From Clostridia bacterium (GTDB lineage Bacteria; Bacillota; Clostridia; Christensenellales; Aristaeellaceae): a stretch of DNA of 64,000 nt. A program made the position numbers and the translations under genes. The stretch spans positions 36,766 to 100,765 of the forward strand of contig JAGBFR010000036.1 in NCBI GenBank assembly GCA_017936375.1, written 5' to 3'. Every line of letters begins with the position of its first letter. Positions within the stretch are counted from its first letter, which is position 1. Below the pieces are notes generated by a model. That model ran no database searches, was not told where the DNA came from, and saw nothing but the letters and a program-made list of their open reading frames with translations. This document shows, piece by piece, positions 57,069-64,000 of this stretch.

Positions 57069-59150
57069 TTACATACTATTCCTGATAAAGCTGACGCGTC
57101 CGCCCTCGTAATGGATCACGCCCGTCGAGCCGCGCACATCTCCATTCTTCAGGCAGAGCTCCACGAGCTTTGCCGTCATGACCGGCCCGCCCGAGCGCTC
57201 AAGCGCATCCTTCCATATCGTAAAGGCGCACCCATCGCGGAAACGCGTACAGTAAAAGGATTTCGAGTTCTCCGCGACGTTTCCCTTCCCGCAAATCGGG
57301 CAGGTCAGTCCAAGGCCCTTGGGCGCGGCGCGCCGTCCTTTGCGCGCTTCCTTTTCAAAGGGGACGTCCGGCGCAGAGACTGCATGGCCGACAAGGAAGG
57401 CCGCCAGGCGCGCAATACCCTCGCGGAATCGTTCCTCCCCGCCCTTTCCTTTGGCGATATCGCTGAGCGCGCGTTCCCACCGGCCCGTCGTCTCCGGCGA
57501 GGCGATCTCCGGCGGCACAGCATCGATGAGCTGCACGCCCTTCTGCGTGGCGATCAGATTCTTTCCGCTGCGCCTCACATAGCCGACCTCAATCAGACGC
57601 TCGATAATCGCCGCGCGCGTTGCCGGCGTGCCCAGCGCGCAGTCCTTCATCTGCTCGCGCAGCTCCTCATCCTCAATCTGCCGTCCGGCATGCTCCATCT
57701 CGGAGAGGATGGAGGCGTCGTTATGCTCCTTGGGCGGCTTGGTCTGCTCCTCCTTGACCTTCGCGCCACGGCACAGGCGTTCATCGCCCTGCGCCAGCGC
57801 AGGCAGGCTCTGCTCCTCGTCATCCTTCTTCTTCTTTTTGGTGGTCTGATCGCGGTAGACTTCCTTCCAGCCCTCCTGCACGACGGACTTGCCAGTAGAG
57901 AGGAATCGATCCTCCCCGCACGCAGTGACTGCCTTGAGCGCATCGTACTCGTGATTGGGATAGAAAGCCGCGGCAAGCCGCCTTGCGACCATATCATAGA
58001 GACCGCGCTCATCCGGCGTCAGCTGCAGGTTTTCCGCCCGTCTGCCCGTCGGGATGATCGCATGGTGATCGGTGAGCTTCGCATCGTCAAAGACGCGCGG
58101 CGTCATCCTAACCCCATGGCCAAGCGCCCCCTGACCGACGGCTGCCAATTCGCCCGAGTAGCTGCCCAGCGTTTTTTCTACCTTGGGCAGCATATCACGC
58201 GACAGGTACCGGCTGTCCGTTCGGGGATAGGTCAGCAGCTTGTGCGTCTCATAGAGCTTCTGCGCCGTGGCCAGCGTCTTTTTCGCTGTGAAGCCAAAGC
58301 GCGCGTTGGCCTCGCGCTGCAGTGTCGTCAGGTCATAGAGCAGCGGCGGGCGCTCGGTTTTCCTTTCCCTCGTCGCCTCGGTCACGACCGCCTGCGCACC
58401 CTTTACGCGCGCGGCGATCGCCTCAGCCTCCTCGCGGGAATCAATCCTCTTTTCACCCTTCGCGCCGATATACATGCCCTGATAGTCGCCAAAGTCCGCG
58501 CGCACGGTATAGTATGTCTGCGGAACAAAGGAATCAATTTCCTTTCTTCTTTTAACCAGCATGCTCAGCGTCGGCGTCTGCACGCGCCCGATGGACAGGA
58601 GCACATCGTAGCGCAGCGTGTAGGCGCGGGTCGCATTCATGCCGATCAGCCAGTCTGCATCCGCCCGGCAGCGGGCGCTGTGATACAGCGCGTCGTACTG
58701 CGAGGACGGCGCAAGCGCGTCAAACCCGGCGCGGATCGCCTCATCCGTCATGGACGAGATCCACAGCCGGCGCACAGGCTTTCTGCAGCCTGCCTTTTCA
58801 TAGATATAGCGGAAGATCAGCTCGCCCTCGCGCCCCGAGTCCGTCGCGCAGACGATGTCCGCCGTCTCCGGGGCATTCATGAGCTTTTTGATGCAGGTAA
58901 ACTGCTTCTGCGTTTTCCTGATGACCTTGGTTTCCATCCGCTCGGGAAGGATCGGCAGATCCGCCGCCTTCCAGCGGGTATATCGCTCGTCAAGCTCCTG
59001 CGGCTCCTTGAGCGTGACCAGATGGCCCAGCGCCCATGTCACCACATATCCGCCGCCCATCAGGCAGTTTTCTCCCCTGTCGCCCGCGCCAAGAACCCTG
59101 GCGATATCCCGGGCAACGGACGGCTTCTCCGCCACAACCAGCGTATGCAT
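57069..59150 (-). CDS. topB: DNA topoisomerase III
   Basis: A type IA topoisomerase that decatenates and relaxes DNA. It is 693 residues. The Toprim domain starts at the N-terminus with VAEKPSVARDIARVLG, and carries acidic residues in CATDSGREGEL. The catalytic Tyr is in LLTYPRTDSRYLS (about residue 310). A charged Lys/Asp/Glu insert follows near 440. One C-terminal CPICGKGN zinc-like motif is visible. It lies 23 bases downstream of dnaB, so both may be on one message. Confidence 0.96.
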   Translation of the reverse strand: MHTLVVAEKPSVARDIARVLGAGDRGENCLMGGGYVVTWALGHLVTLKEPQELDERYTRWKAADLPILPERMETKVIRKTQKQFTCIKKLMNAPETADIVCATDSGREGELIFRYIYEKAGCRKPVRRLWISSMTDEAIRAGFDALAPSSQYDALYHSARCRADADWLIGMNATRAYTLRYDVLLSIGRVQTPTLSMLVKRRKEIDSFVPQTYYTVRADFGDYQGMYIGAKGEKRIDSREEAEAIAARVKGAQAVVTEATRERKTERPPLLYDLTTLQREANARFGFTAKKTLATAQKLYETHKLLTYPRTDSRYLSRDMLPKVEKTLGSYSGELAAVGQGALGHGVRMTPRVFDDAKLTDHHAIIPTGRRAENLQLTPDERGLYDMVARRLAAAFYPNHEYDALKAVTACGEDRFLSTGKSVVQEGWKEVYRDQTTKKKKKDDEEQSLPALAQGDERLCRGAKVKEEQTKPPKEHNDASILSEMEHAGRQIEDEELREQMKDCALGTPATRAAIIERLIEVGYVRRSGKNLIATQKGVQLIDAVPPEIASPETTGRWERALSDIAKGKGGEERFREGIARLAAFLVGHAVSAPDVPFEKEARKGRRAAPKGLGLTCPICGKGNVAENSKSFYCTRFRDGCAFTIWKDALERSGGPVMTAKLVELCLKNGDVRGSTGVIHYEGGRVSFIRNSM

Positions 59151-59173
59151 GCTTCACCTCATGTGTATTGCGC

Positions 59174-60514
59174 TTATGCGCTGTGCCCCTGCTGCAGGCT
59201 GGCAAAGCGCGTATACTGGCCCAGCCACGCAAGCTTGACCGTGCCCAGCGGGCCGTTTCTCTGCTTGGCGACGATGACCTCTGCGATGTTCTTGTCCTCG
59301 GTATTGGGATCGTAGTACTCCTCGCGATGCAGAAACATGATAACGTCAGCGTCCTGCTCGATAGCGCCGGAGTCTCGCAGGTCGGAGAGGATGGGCCGCT
59401 TATCGCTTCGCTGTGCGCCCGCACGGGAGAGCTGCGCCAGCGCCACGACGGGTACATCCAGCTCCTTGGCGATGGACTTGAGATTTCTGGAAATCTCGCT
59501 GACCTCGTTCTGCCTGTTTTCAACCTTGCCATCCGCGCTCATGAGCTGCAGGTAGTCCACAACCACCATGTCAAGCCCGCGCTCCATCTTCAGCCTGCGG
59601 CAGCGGGAGCGCAGCTGTGAGGGCGTGATGCCGGAGGTGTCGTCCATATAGATATTCGCAGCGGCGAGCGGGCCCAGCGTGGACGCCAGATTCACCCAGT
59701 CGTCGTCGCGCAGCGAGCCATGGCGCACAGCCTGCATATCCACCCTCGCGTCTGAGCAGAGCAGACGCATGGTCAGCTGATCATTCGGCATTTCCAGAGA
59801 GAAATACGCCACGGATCGCCCGGCATGCAGGCCGGCATAGCCCGTGATATTCAGACCGAAGGCCGACTTACCCATGGACGGGCGCGCGCCGACGATCACC
59901 AGCTCGCCGCCATGCAGGCCGGTGAGCAGATTATCCAGGTCAATAAAGCCCGTGGGCACGCCGTCAATGCTGCCCTTAAGCTCGGAAAGACGCTCGATCT
60001 TGAGATAGGTATCCGGCAGAACGTCGCCGATATGCTTGAGCGTCGCGCCTTCCGTCCTTCGCATGACGATATCGAAGATCGACTTTTCCGCCGTGCCGAG
60101 GATGTCCTTGAGGCTGTCCGTCTGCGCATAGCAGGAGGCTGCAATGTCCCCCGTCGCCTTGATCATCCTGCGCAGCGTGGATTTTTCGTCGACAATCTGC
60201 GCATATGCCTTTGCATTGACCGTAGACGGCATACTCTGGGAAAGCTCGATGAGATAGCTCGTGCCGCCAACGCCCTCCAGCGTGCCCCGGCGTGAAAGCT
60301 CGTCATCCACCGTCACAAGATCAATGGGCATGCCCTGATTGTTGAGCATGTGCATGGCGTCAAAGATCTCGCGATTGGCGGGCTGATAGAAATCCTCCGC
60401 CGTCAGCAGCTCCAGCGCCATGCTCAGCGCCTCCCTGTCCTGCATCATGCAGCCAAGGATGCTCTTCTCCGCGTCAGCGTTATTGGGCGGTACGCGCATG
60501 ACCTGCTCGTCCAT
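59174..60514 (-). CDS. dnaB: replicative DNA helicase DnaB
   Basis: A hexameric 5'-3' helicase that unwinds DNA at the fork. It is 446 residues. The N-terminal domain begins with NNADAEKSILGCMMQD. The RecA-like domain has Walker A GARPSMGKSA near 207-216 and Walker B MVVVDYLQLM. The C-terminus has DSGAIEQDADVIMFLHREEYY. ATG 60514 is chosen because GAGGAGG lies 8 bases upstream; the ORF to 60598 has no such site. It lies after rplI, with a terminator between. Confidence 0.97.
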   Translation of the reverse strand: MDEQVMRVPPNNADAEKSILGCMMQDREALSMALELLTAEDFYQPANREIFDAMHMLNNQGMPIDLVTVDDELSRRGTLEGVGGTSYLIELSQSMPSTVNAKAYAQIVDEKSTLRRMIKATGDIAASCYAQTDSLKDILGTAEKSIFDIVMRRTEGATLKHIGDVLPDTYLKIERLSELKGSIDGVPTGFIDLDNLLTGLHGGELVIVGARPSMGKSAFGLNITGYAGLHAGRSVAYFSLEMPNDQLTMRLLCSDARVDMQAVRHGSLRDDDWVNLASTLGPLAAANIYMDDTSGITPSQLRSRCRRLKMERGLDMVVVDYLQLMSADGKVENRQNEVSEISRNLKSIAKELDVPVVALAQLSRAGAQRSDKRPILSDLRDSGAIEQDADVIMFLHREEYYDPNTEDKNIAEVIVAKQRNGPLGTVKLAWLGQYTRFASLQQGHSA

Positions 60515-60613
60515 GGCGTTACCCTCCTCTCCGTTCATTATCCTGCGTTTCGTCCGCTTCCGGCAAAGGCGGATTGCCTTCCCAGCCGGAAACCCCAATC
60601 AAAGTCCTTGAAG

Positions 60614-60640
60614 AAAAAGGCCGTTCGTACGAACGGCCTT
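60614..60640 (-). terminator. terminator between rplI and dnaB
   Basis: A 10-bp stem, AAGGCCGTTC (60617-60626) with 60631-60640, around GTAC, is followed by five T residues on the minus strand. Confidence 0.9.
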
Positions 60641-60655
60641 CCATGCATGCGTACG

Positions 60656-61105
60656 TCAGTTGGCGCTCACTTCGACCTTGGCCGTCATCTCCGCGGTGAT
60701 GCCCGCATAGAGCCATACGCTGACGGTATACTCGCCGGCGTTGCGGATGTTGGACACGTCGACGCGGCGCTTTTCAACCTTGACGCCGTACTGCTTTTCA
60801 AGCGCAGCGGCGATCTCGGCAGCCGTCACAGAGCCATAGAGGCGGCCGCCCTCAGCGCCGCGCGCGCTCACGCGGATGACCTTGCCCGCCAGCTTGCCCG
60901 CCGTCTCCTGCGCCTGCGCGCGCTCGACGTCCTCGCGGTGCTTCTGAGCAGACTTGGCATTGGCGATCGCGTTCAGATTCGCCGCGGTGGCCTCGCGCGC
61001 CAGTCCCTTCGGGAAGAGGAAATTGCGGGCGTATCCATCGGACGCCTCGATGATCTGATCCTTCTTGCCCGTGCCCTTGATGTCCTTAAGCAGAATAACC
61101 TTCAT
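60656..61105 (-). CDS. rplI: 50S ribosomal protein L9
   Basis: A large-subunit protein at the L1-stalk base, 149 residues. The N-terminal globule carries the L9 signature [24 protein letters not shown], read in two blocks. It continues as a long helix ([20 protein letters not shown]) and a C-terminal domain. The yybS-type gene lies 42 bases upstream and dnaB downstream. Confidence 0.97.
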   Translation of the reverse strand: MKVILLKDIKGTGKKDQIIEASDGYARNFLFPKGLAREATAANLNAIANAKSAQKHREDVERAQAQETAGKLAGKVIRVSARGAEGGRLYGSVTAAEIAAALEKQYGVKVEKRRVDVSNIRNAGEYTVSVWLYAGITAEMTAKVEVSAN

Positions 61106-61147
61106 ATGCTGAATCCTCCTTGGTTGTACTCGTTGTTCATCTGCGCC

Positions 61148-62209
61148 TTACAACGCATTGCCCTGCGCAGGACCGTCAAGCTCCTCGCGCCTGTGGGAAA
61201 AATCCATCAGCTGATCAACAATGCCGAGCATGTCCATCACTGAACTGAACAGAAAATAACCGGCGAAAAAGACCACGCCGTGCCAGATCCGCTTTGCCCC
61301 CCGCTTGTGCAGGATGTAGCGCAGCGCTGCAATGCCCTGCAGGGCAAAGACCTGCTGCAGCACGCCGGAAAACACATAGGTCATGCTCGACATAGCGCCC
61401 GGCATGAGCATCATCATCACATACAGCGCAACCAGCGTCAGCCCCAGCACGCGCCCCCACCCCTTCGGGATGCGCCATTTGCGCATCGGCTCGGTCGGAA
61501 TATCCATGCCGCGGCGCCTCATGCCCCTGCGCAGCACGGACTGGCCAAGCACGCCGGCCGCCACAGCGCCCGTCGCCATCTGCATCGGCATCTCAAGGCG
61601 AAGGGTGACGTCAATCACGGTGACCATCTGAGCGACGAGCGACTCCCTCGCAGCATCCGTCAGAAGACCGGTAATCTGAGAAATCTGCGGGATGCCGTTT
61701 TCAAGCTCGAGAACGCCTGTCTGCGCGAGCATCATCAGCACGGAATCGCTCACCGGATTCGCTGCGATGAAGCTCTGGCGCGTCAATTCAGAGAAGGCGG
61801 ACACCACATCCGTCCCCGCTGCGGCGCTGAGCAGGGCAGCCACGGCGCTGAGCGAAGCAAACAGCGTGATTGCCGTGCCTGCAGCGCTCGGCCAGAAGGA
61901 CTGCCTTCGGTCGACATAATAGGCGGATATAATCAGTATCGGCAGCAGGTATACCGCCATGGACAGCGCGCCGATCCCGCCAAAGAGCATCCATGCCGCG
62001 CCGGCCATCGCCGCGCAGCATCCAACCGCGCTCACCGGCCCGACATAGCCCAGCAGCGCAAGCAGCACCACGGGGAACAGGCCGAGCGCCTGCGGAAGAC
62101 AGAGCGCAATCATCAGCACAGGCGAGAGCACCAGACAAAGCAGTATGCTCAGCACCGTCATGCCTATACGGTTCCTCATCCTGAGGACAGAAATATGTTG
62201 TTTCTCCAC
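61148..62209 (-). CDS. YybS-like DUF2232 membrane protein
   Basis: An uncharacterised 353-residue membrane protein with about eight helices, usually found before gdpP and rplI in Bacillota. AAGGAG lies 5 bases before a GTG at 62209, giving VEKQHISVLR as the N-terminus; an upstream in-frame start at 62239 has no site. The C-terminal part contains YILHKRGAKRIWHGVV. Here it is directly followed by rplI, with no gdpP between. It has its own promoter. Confidence 0.82.
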   Translation of the reverse strand: MEKQHISVLRMRNRIGMTVLSILLCLVLSPVLMIALCLPQALGLFPVVLLALLGYVGPVSAVGCCAAMAGAAWMLFGGIGALSMAVYLLPILIISAYYVDRRQSFWPSAAGTAITLFASLSAVAALLSAAAGTDVVSAFSELTRQSFIAANPVSDSVLMMLAQTGVLELENGIPQISQITGLLTDAARESLVAQMVTVIDVTLRLEMPMQMATGAVAAGVLGQSVLRRGMRRRGMDIPTEPMRKWRIPKGWGRVLGLTLVALYVMMMLMPGAMSSMTYVFSGVLQQVFALQGIAALRYILHKRGAKRIWHGVVFFAGYFLFSSVMDMLGIVDQLMDFSHRREELDGPAQGNAL

Positions 62210-62310
62210 GTTGACTCCTTCAGCACGCCGGCAGCGCATCGTACCGGCTGCGATATGACCATATCCTCACTGCAGACGCGGCCGCAATGACACAATGCGT
62301 CTATCATGGT

Positions 62311-62339
62311 ATTATACCGCATTTTATCGGATTTGTATA
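62311..62339 (-). promoter_or_regulatory. promoter of the yybS-like gene
   Basis: On the minus strand, TATACA (62334-62339) and TATAAT (62311-62316) have a 17-bp spacer. The -35 is partial. Confidence 0.55.
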
Positions 62340-62416
62340 GTCAGATTCTCATGCAGAGCATCATGGTTTTTCCTGCGGTCAGCATGCGGCTTCATTACAT
62401 ACCCCACGGCGCAGAC

Positions 62417-63292
62417 TCATGCCTTTCGGAAACTGCGCGCCATATCTCGGACGCCCGTCATCACAAGAGACCATCTCAAAGCCCCGGTGCGCATATACAG
62501 ATTCTGCGCAGCCCTGTCAAGTATCACCGCACTGCCCTCCCTGCCCGAAAAAGAAATCATCTTCCCCGTCCTCGCCGGCATGCGCATGTCCTTCGTCACC
62601 GCGCTTCCCTCCGGGTCAATGGCATACAGCCGATTCCCCGCAGCAGCGATCACGCCTCCTTCCTCTGCCTGCAGCATGCCCGGCAGACCGGGCAGCCGGA
62701 TTCTCCGTATCTTCCCTCCGCGCTCGGCCGCGGTCAGCAGGCAGGACTGCGCATCCTCCATGCTCAGTGCATAGATCATATTCCCTCTGAGAGACGCAGC
62801 GCAGGCAATCCCCTTTACCGGCAGCATATCAGCAAGCTGCAGCGTCTTATCGCAGAAGACAAGCACATGCTCATCTTCCCCTCCGGCCACGACAATCAGG
62901 CCTTCCGCCCGCGCATGAATCATCGACTGCGGATTGAGCCCGGCGCGATTGAGCAGCAGAGGCTGCCCGGATTGTGCGCAGCACATCAGCAGACTGTCCG
63001 CATCCGCACAAAGCGCATACAGTCTCTCCTCGCGCGCATCCACGCAGAGGGATGTAATGCCCGGCCCGCCGGAAAATATCGCCGTCGGCGACAGATGATC
63101 CGAATCAATCCGCCAGATTGCACCGTCATCCGCCGCGCAATAAACTGCCCGCCTCCCACAGCAGACTGCGCAGGCGCCGTCCAGGCGCATGCTTCCCATT
63201 ATCCGCCCGCTTCCCGGCTCCAGTATTGTCAGCCCCTCCGCCGCGGAAACGATCAGCCGCTCCGAAAAGGGCAGGCGTCCGCTTTCTTCCAT
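62417..63292 (-). CDS. cytoplasmic beta-propeller-like protein
   Basis: The function is unknown. The 291-residue product shows repeated blade-like units of about 40 residues, such as TSLCVDAREERLYALCADADSL, GLIVVAGGEDEHVLVF and MIYALSMEDAQSC. No signal peptide or membrane helix is visible, so it is probably cytoplasmic. ATG 63292 follows GAAGGAAGG; 63316 has a site too close. It is rich in cysteine (at least six) for a protein of this type. It is divergent from the TSCPD gene. Confidence 0.7.
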   Translation of the reverse strand: MEESGRLPFSERLIVSAAEGLTILEPGSGRIMGSMRLDGACAVCCGRRAVYCAADDGAIWRIDSDHLSPTAIFSGGPGITSLCVDAREERLYALCADADSLLMCCAQSGQPLLLNRAGLNPQSMIHARAEGLIVVAGGEDEHVLVFCDKTLQLADMLPVKGIACAASLRGNMIYALSMEDAQSCLLTAAERGGKIRRIRLPGLPGMLQAEEGGVIAAAGNRLYAIDPEGSAVTKDMRMPARTGKMISFSGREGSAVILDRAAQNLYMRTGALRWSLVMTGVRDMARSFRKA

Positions 63293-63421
63293 GCGCAACA
63301 CCTTCCTTCCCGCCATCCCTTTGCCTCATCCTATGAGCTGCAGGAGCTGCGCGTCACAGGAACTTGAACCGCGCAGCAGGAAAAAGTCGTTTTCTGTCGA
63401 ATAGGCATGTATTGTGGTTTA

Positions 63422-63448
63422 TCTGCGCTGTCGTATATACAGCGCAGA
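63422..63448 (+). promoter_or_regulatory. 10-bp dyad over a probable promoter of the TSCPD gene
   Basis: TCTGCGCTGT (63422-63431) and ACAGCGCAGA (63439-63448) are perfect complements. A weak promoter (TTGTGG at 63412, TATATA at 63434) overlaps it, so a repressor bound there could block transcription. It could also form an mRNA hairpin. Confidence 0.5.
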
Positions 63449-63485
63449 ATCATCTCTATCATCCGACACAGCAGGGAGGACACTC

Positions 63486-63731
63486 ATGTATACCTATAAG
63501 ACCCGCGGCGTCTGCAGCCGCGCCATCAATTTTGAAATCGAAAACAGCGTCATCACGGACTGCCGCTTTGAGGGCGGCTGCTCCGGCAACACGCAGGGCG
63601 TCGCCGCGCTCGTCGTCGGCATGACCGTCGAGGAGGCCGTCCGCCGTCTCAAGGGCATCAAGTGCGGCATGCGCCCCACCTCCTGCCCGGATCAGCTGGC
63701 CATCGCGCTGAGCGAACATCTCGAGGCCTGA
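63486..63731 (+). CDS. TSCPD-domain protein (TIGR03905 type)
   Basis: An 81-residue protein of the TSCPD group, related to the C-terminal domain of vitamin-B12-dependent ribonucleotide reductases but found alone. The visible pattern is GVCSRAINFEIEN, then FEGGCSGNTQGVAALVVGM, then GIKCGMRPTSCPDQLA, with four cysteines. GGGAGGA precedes the ATG at 63486. Its role is uncharacterised; metal or redox binding is likely. A strong terminator follows. Confidence 0.9.
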   Translation: MYTYKTRGVCSRAINFEIENSVITDCRFEGGCSGNTQGVAALVVGMTVEEAVRRLKGIKCGMRPTSCPDQLAIALSEHLEA

Positions 63732-63757
63732 TTCACGCCCATCACGCAAATAATGAT

Positions 63758-63781
63758 CCCCCGGCGGAGCCGGGGGTTTTT
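63758..63781 (+). terminator. terminator of the TSCPD gene
   Basis: An 8-bp stem, CCCCCGGC with GCCGGGGG, around GGA is followed by five T residues. Confidence 0.93.
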
Positions 63782-63944
63782 CTTCGACGGGCATAGCCCT
63801 ATGTTACTGGCCACGTGTCACGTCACGTTGGTACGATCTGGCATTTGCATAAGACTCTACAATTCAGACATTCTTTCCCTTTTCCACTCCAATGCATCTC
63901 TGCACACATATCCTTTCGATTCTTGGCATAACACCTTTCTCCAT
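63782..63944. other. intergenic stretch without a recognised feature
   Basis: No ORF with a ribosome site, tRNA or strong dyad was seen between the terminator and the next promoter. Confidence 0.5.
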
Positions 63945-63973
63945 TTGCCTTTCCCGATCTATTTTGCTATAAT
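63945..63973 (+). promoter_or_regulatory. promoter for a gene beyond the right edge
   Basis: TTGCCT (63945-63950) and TATAAT (63968-63973) have a 17-bp spacer. The gene it would serve begins outside the window. Confidence 0.6.
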
Positions 63974-64000
63974 TCTCTTTGCATTCATTCGAATGTCCTC

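Overview
The window reads as core chromosome of a spore-forming, low-complexity-rich Bacillota of class Clostridia. The coding sequence is GC-rich, starts sit behind AGGAGG-type ribosome sites, promoters are sigma-A-like, and intrinsic terminators are abundant. Lineage markers are FakA/Asp23, a CtsR-type operator before clpB, VanW, GerW/YtfJ with DUF2953, DUF6062, a two-component class I fumarase, pyruvate phosphate dikinase, and an unlisted 26-residue SpoVM-like ORF beside rpmB. The species cannot be named from sequence alone. No phage, insertion sequence, CRISPR array, tRNA or rRNA was seen.

Layout. 1-7 kb: upp, lgt, recX, a HAD phosphatase, an RluA-type pseudouridine synthase, an unrecognised 345-residue protein and ilvE. 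7-13 kb: an ABC-2 exporter operon with a large exported partner, then glpK. 13-18 kb: envelope proteins (a membrane-anchored beta-propeller on a Pro-Thr stalk, a VanW/SH3 protein, a secreted OB-fold-like protein) and two small unknown genes. 18-25 kb: a four-gene carbohydrate-type ABC importer and fumarase alpha/beta. 25-35 kb: an AI-2E-family transporter, a LexA-like regulator with an altered active site plus a SprT-like protein, clpB, a Nudix hydrolase, an esterase and two FAD oxidoreductases. 35-45 kb: DUF6062, miaA, aspartate kinase, gerW/DUF2953, exonuclease III, a phosphodiesterase, degV, class II aldolase, an rRNA methyltransferase and a degenerate HPr. 45-64 kb: ppdK, recG, fakA, asp23, rpmB, spoVM-like, a PrsA-like foldase, DUF6056, topB, dnaB, rplI, yybS, a propeller protein and a TSCPD protein.

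Functional themes. Central carbon metabolism (aldolase, ppdK, fumarase, glycerol kinase, an ABC importer) is spread over separately promoted units. The spoVM-rpmB-asp23-fakA-recG order matches the Bacillus subtilis block and supports the small-ORF call. The yybS-rplI-dnaB block lacks the c-di-AMP phosphodiesterase gene gdpP that usually lies between yybS and rplI. No complete new defence or mobile system is visible. The most unusual items are the HPr without its active-site histidine, the LexA-like protein with lysine replaced by arginine, the parvulin domain split by a coiled coil, and the unannotated SpoVM-like peptide.
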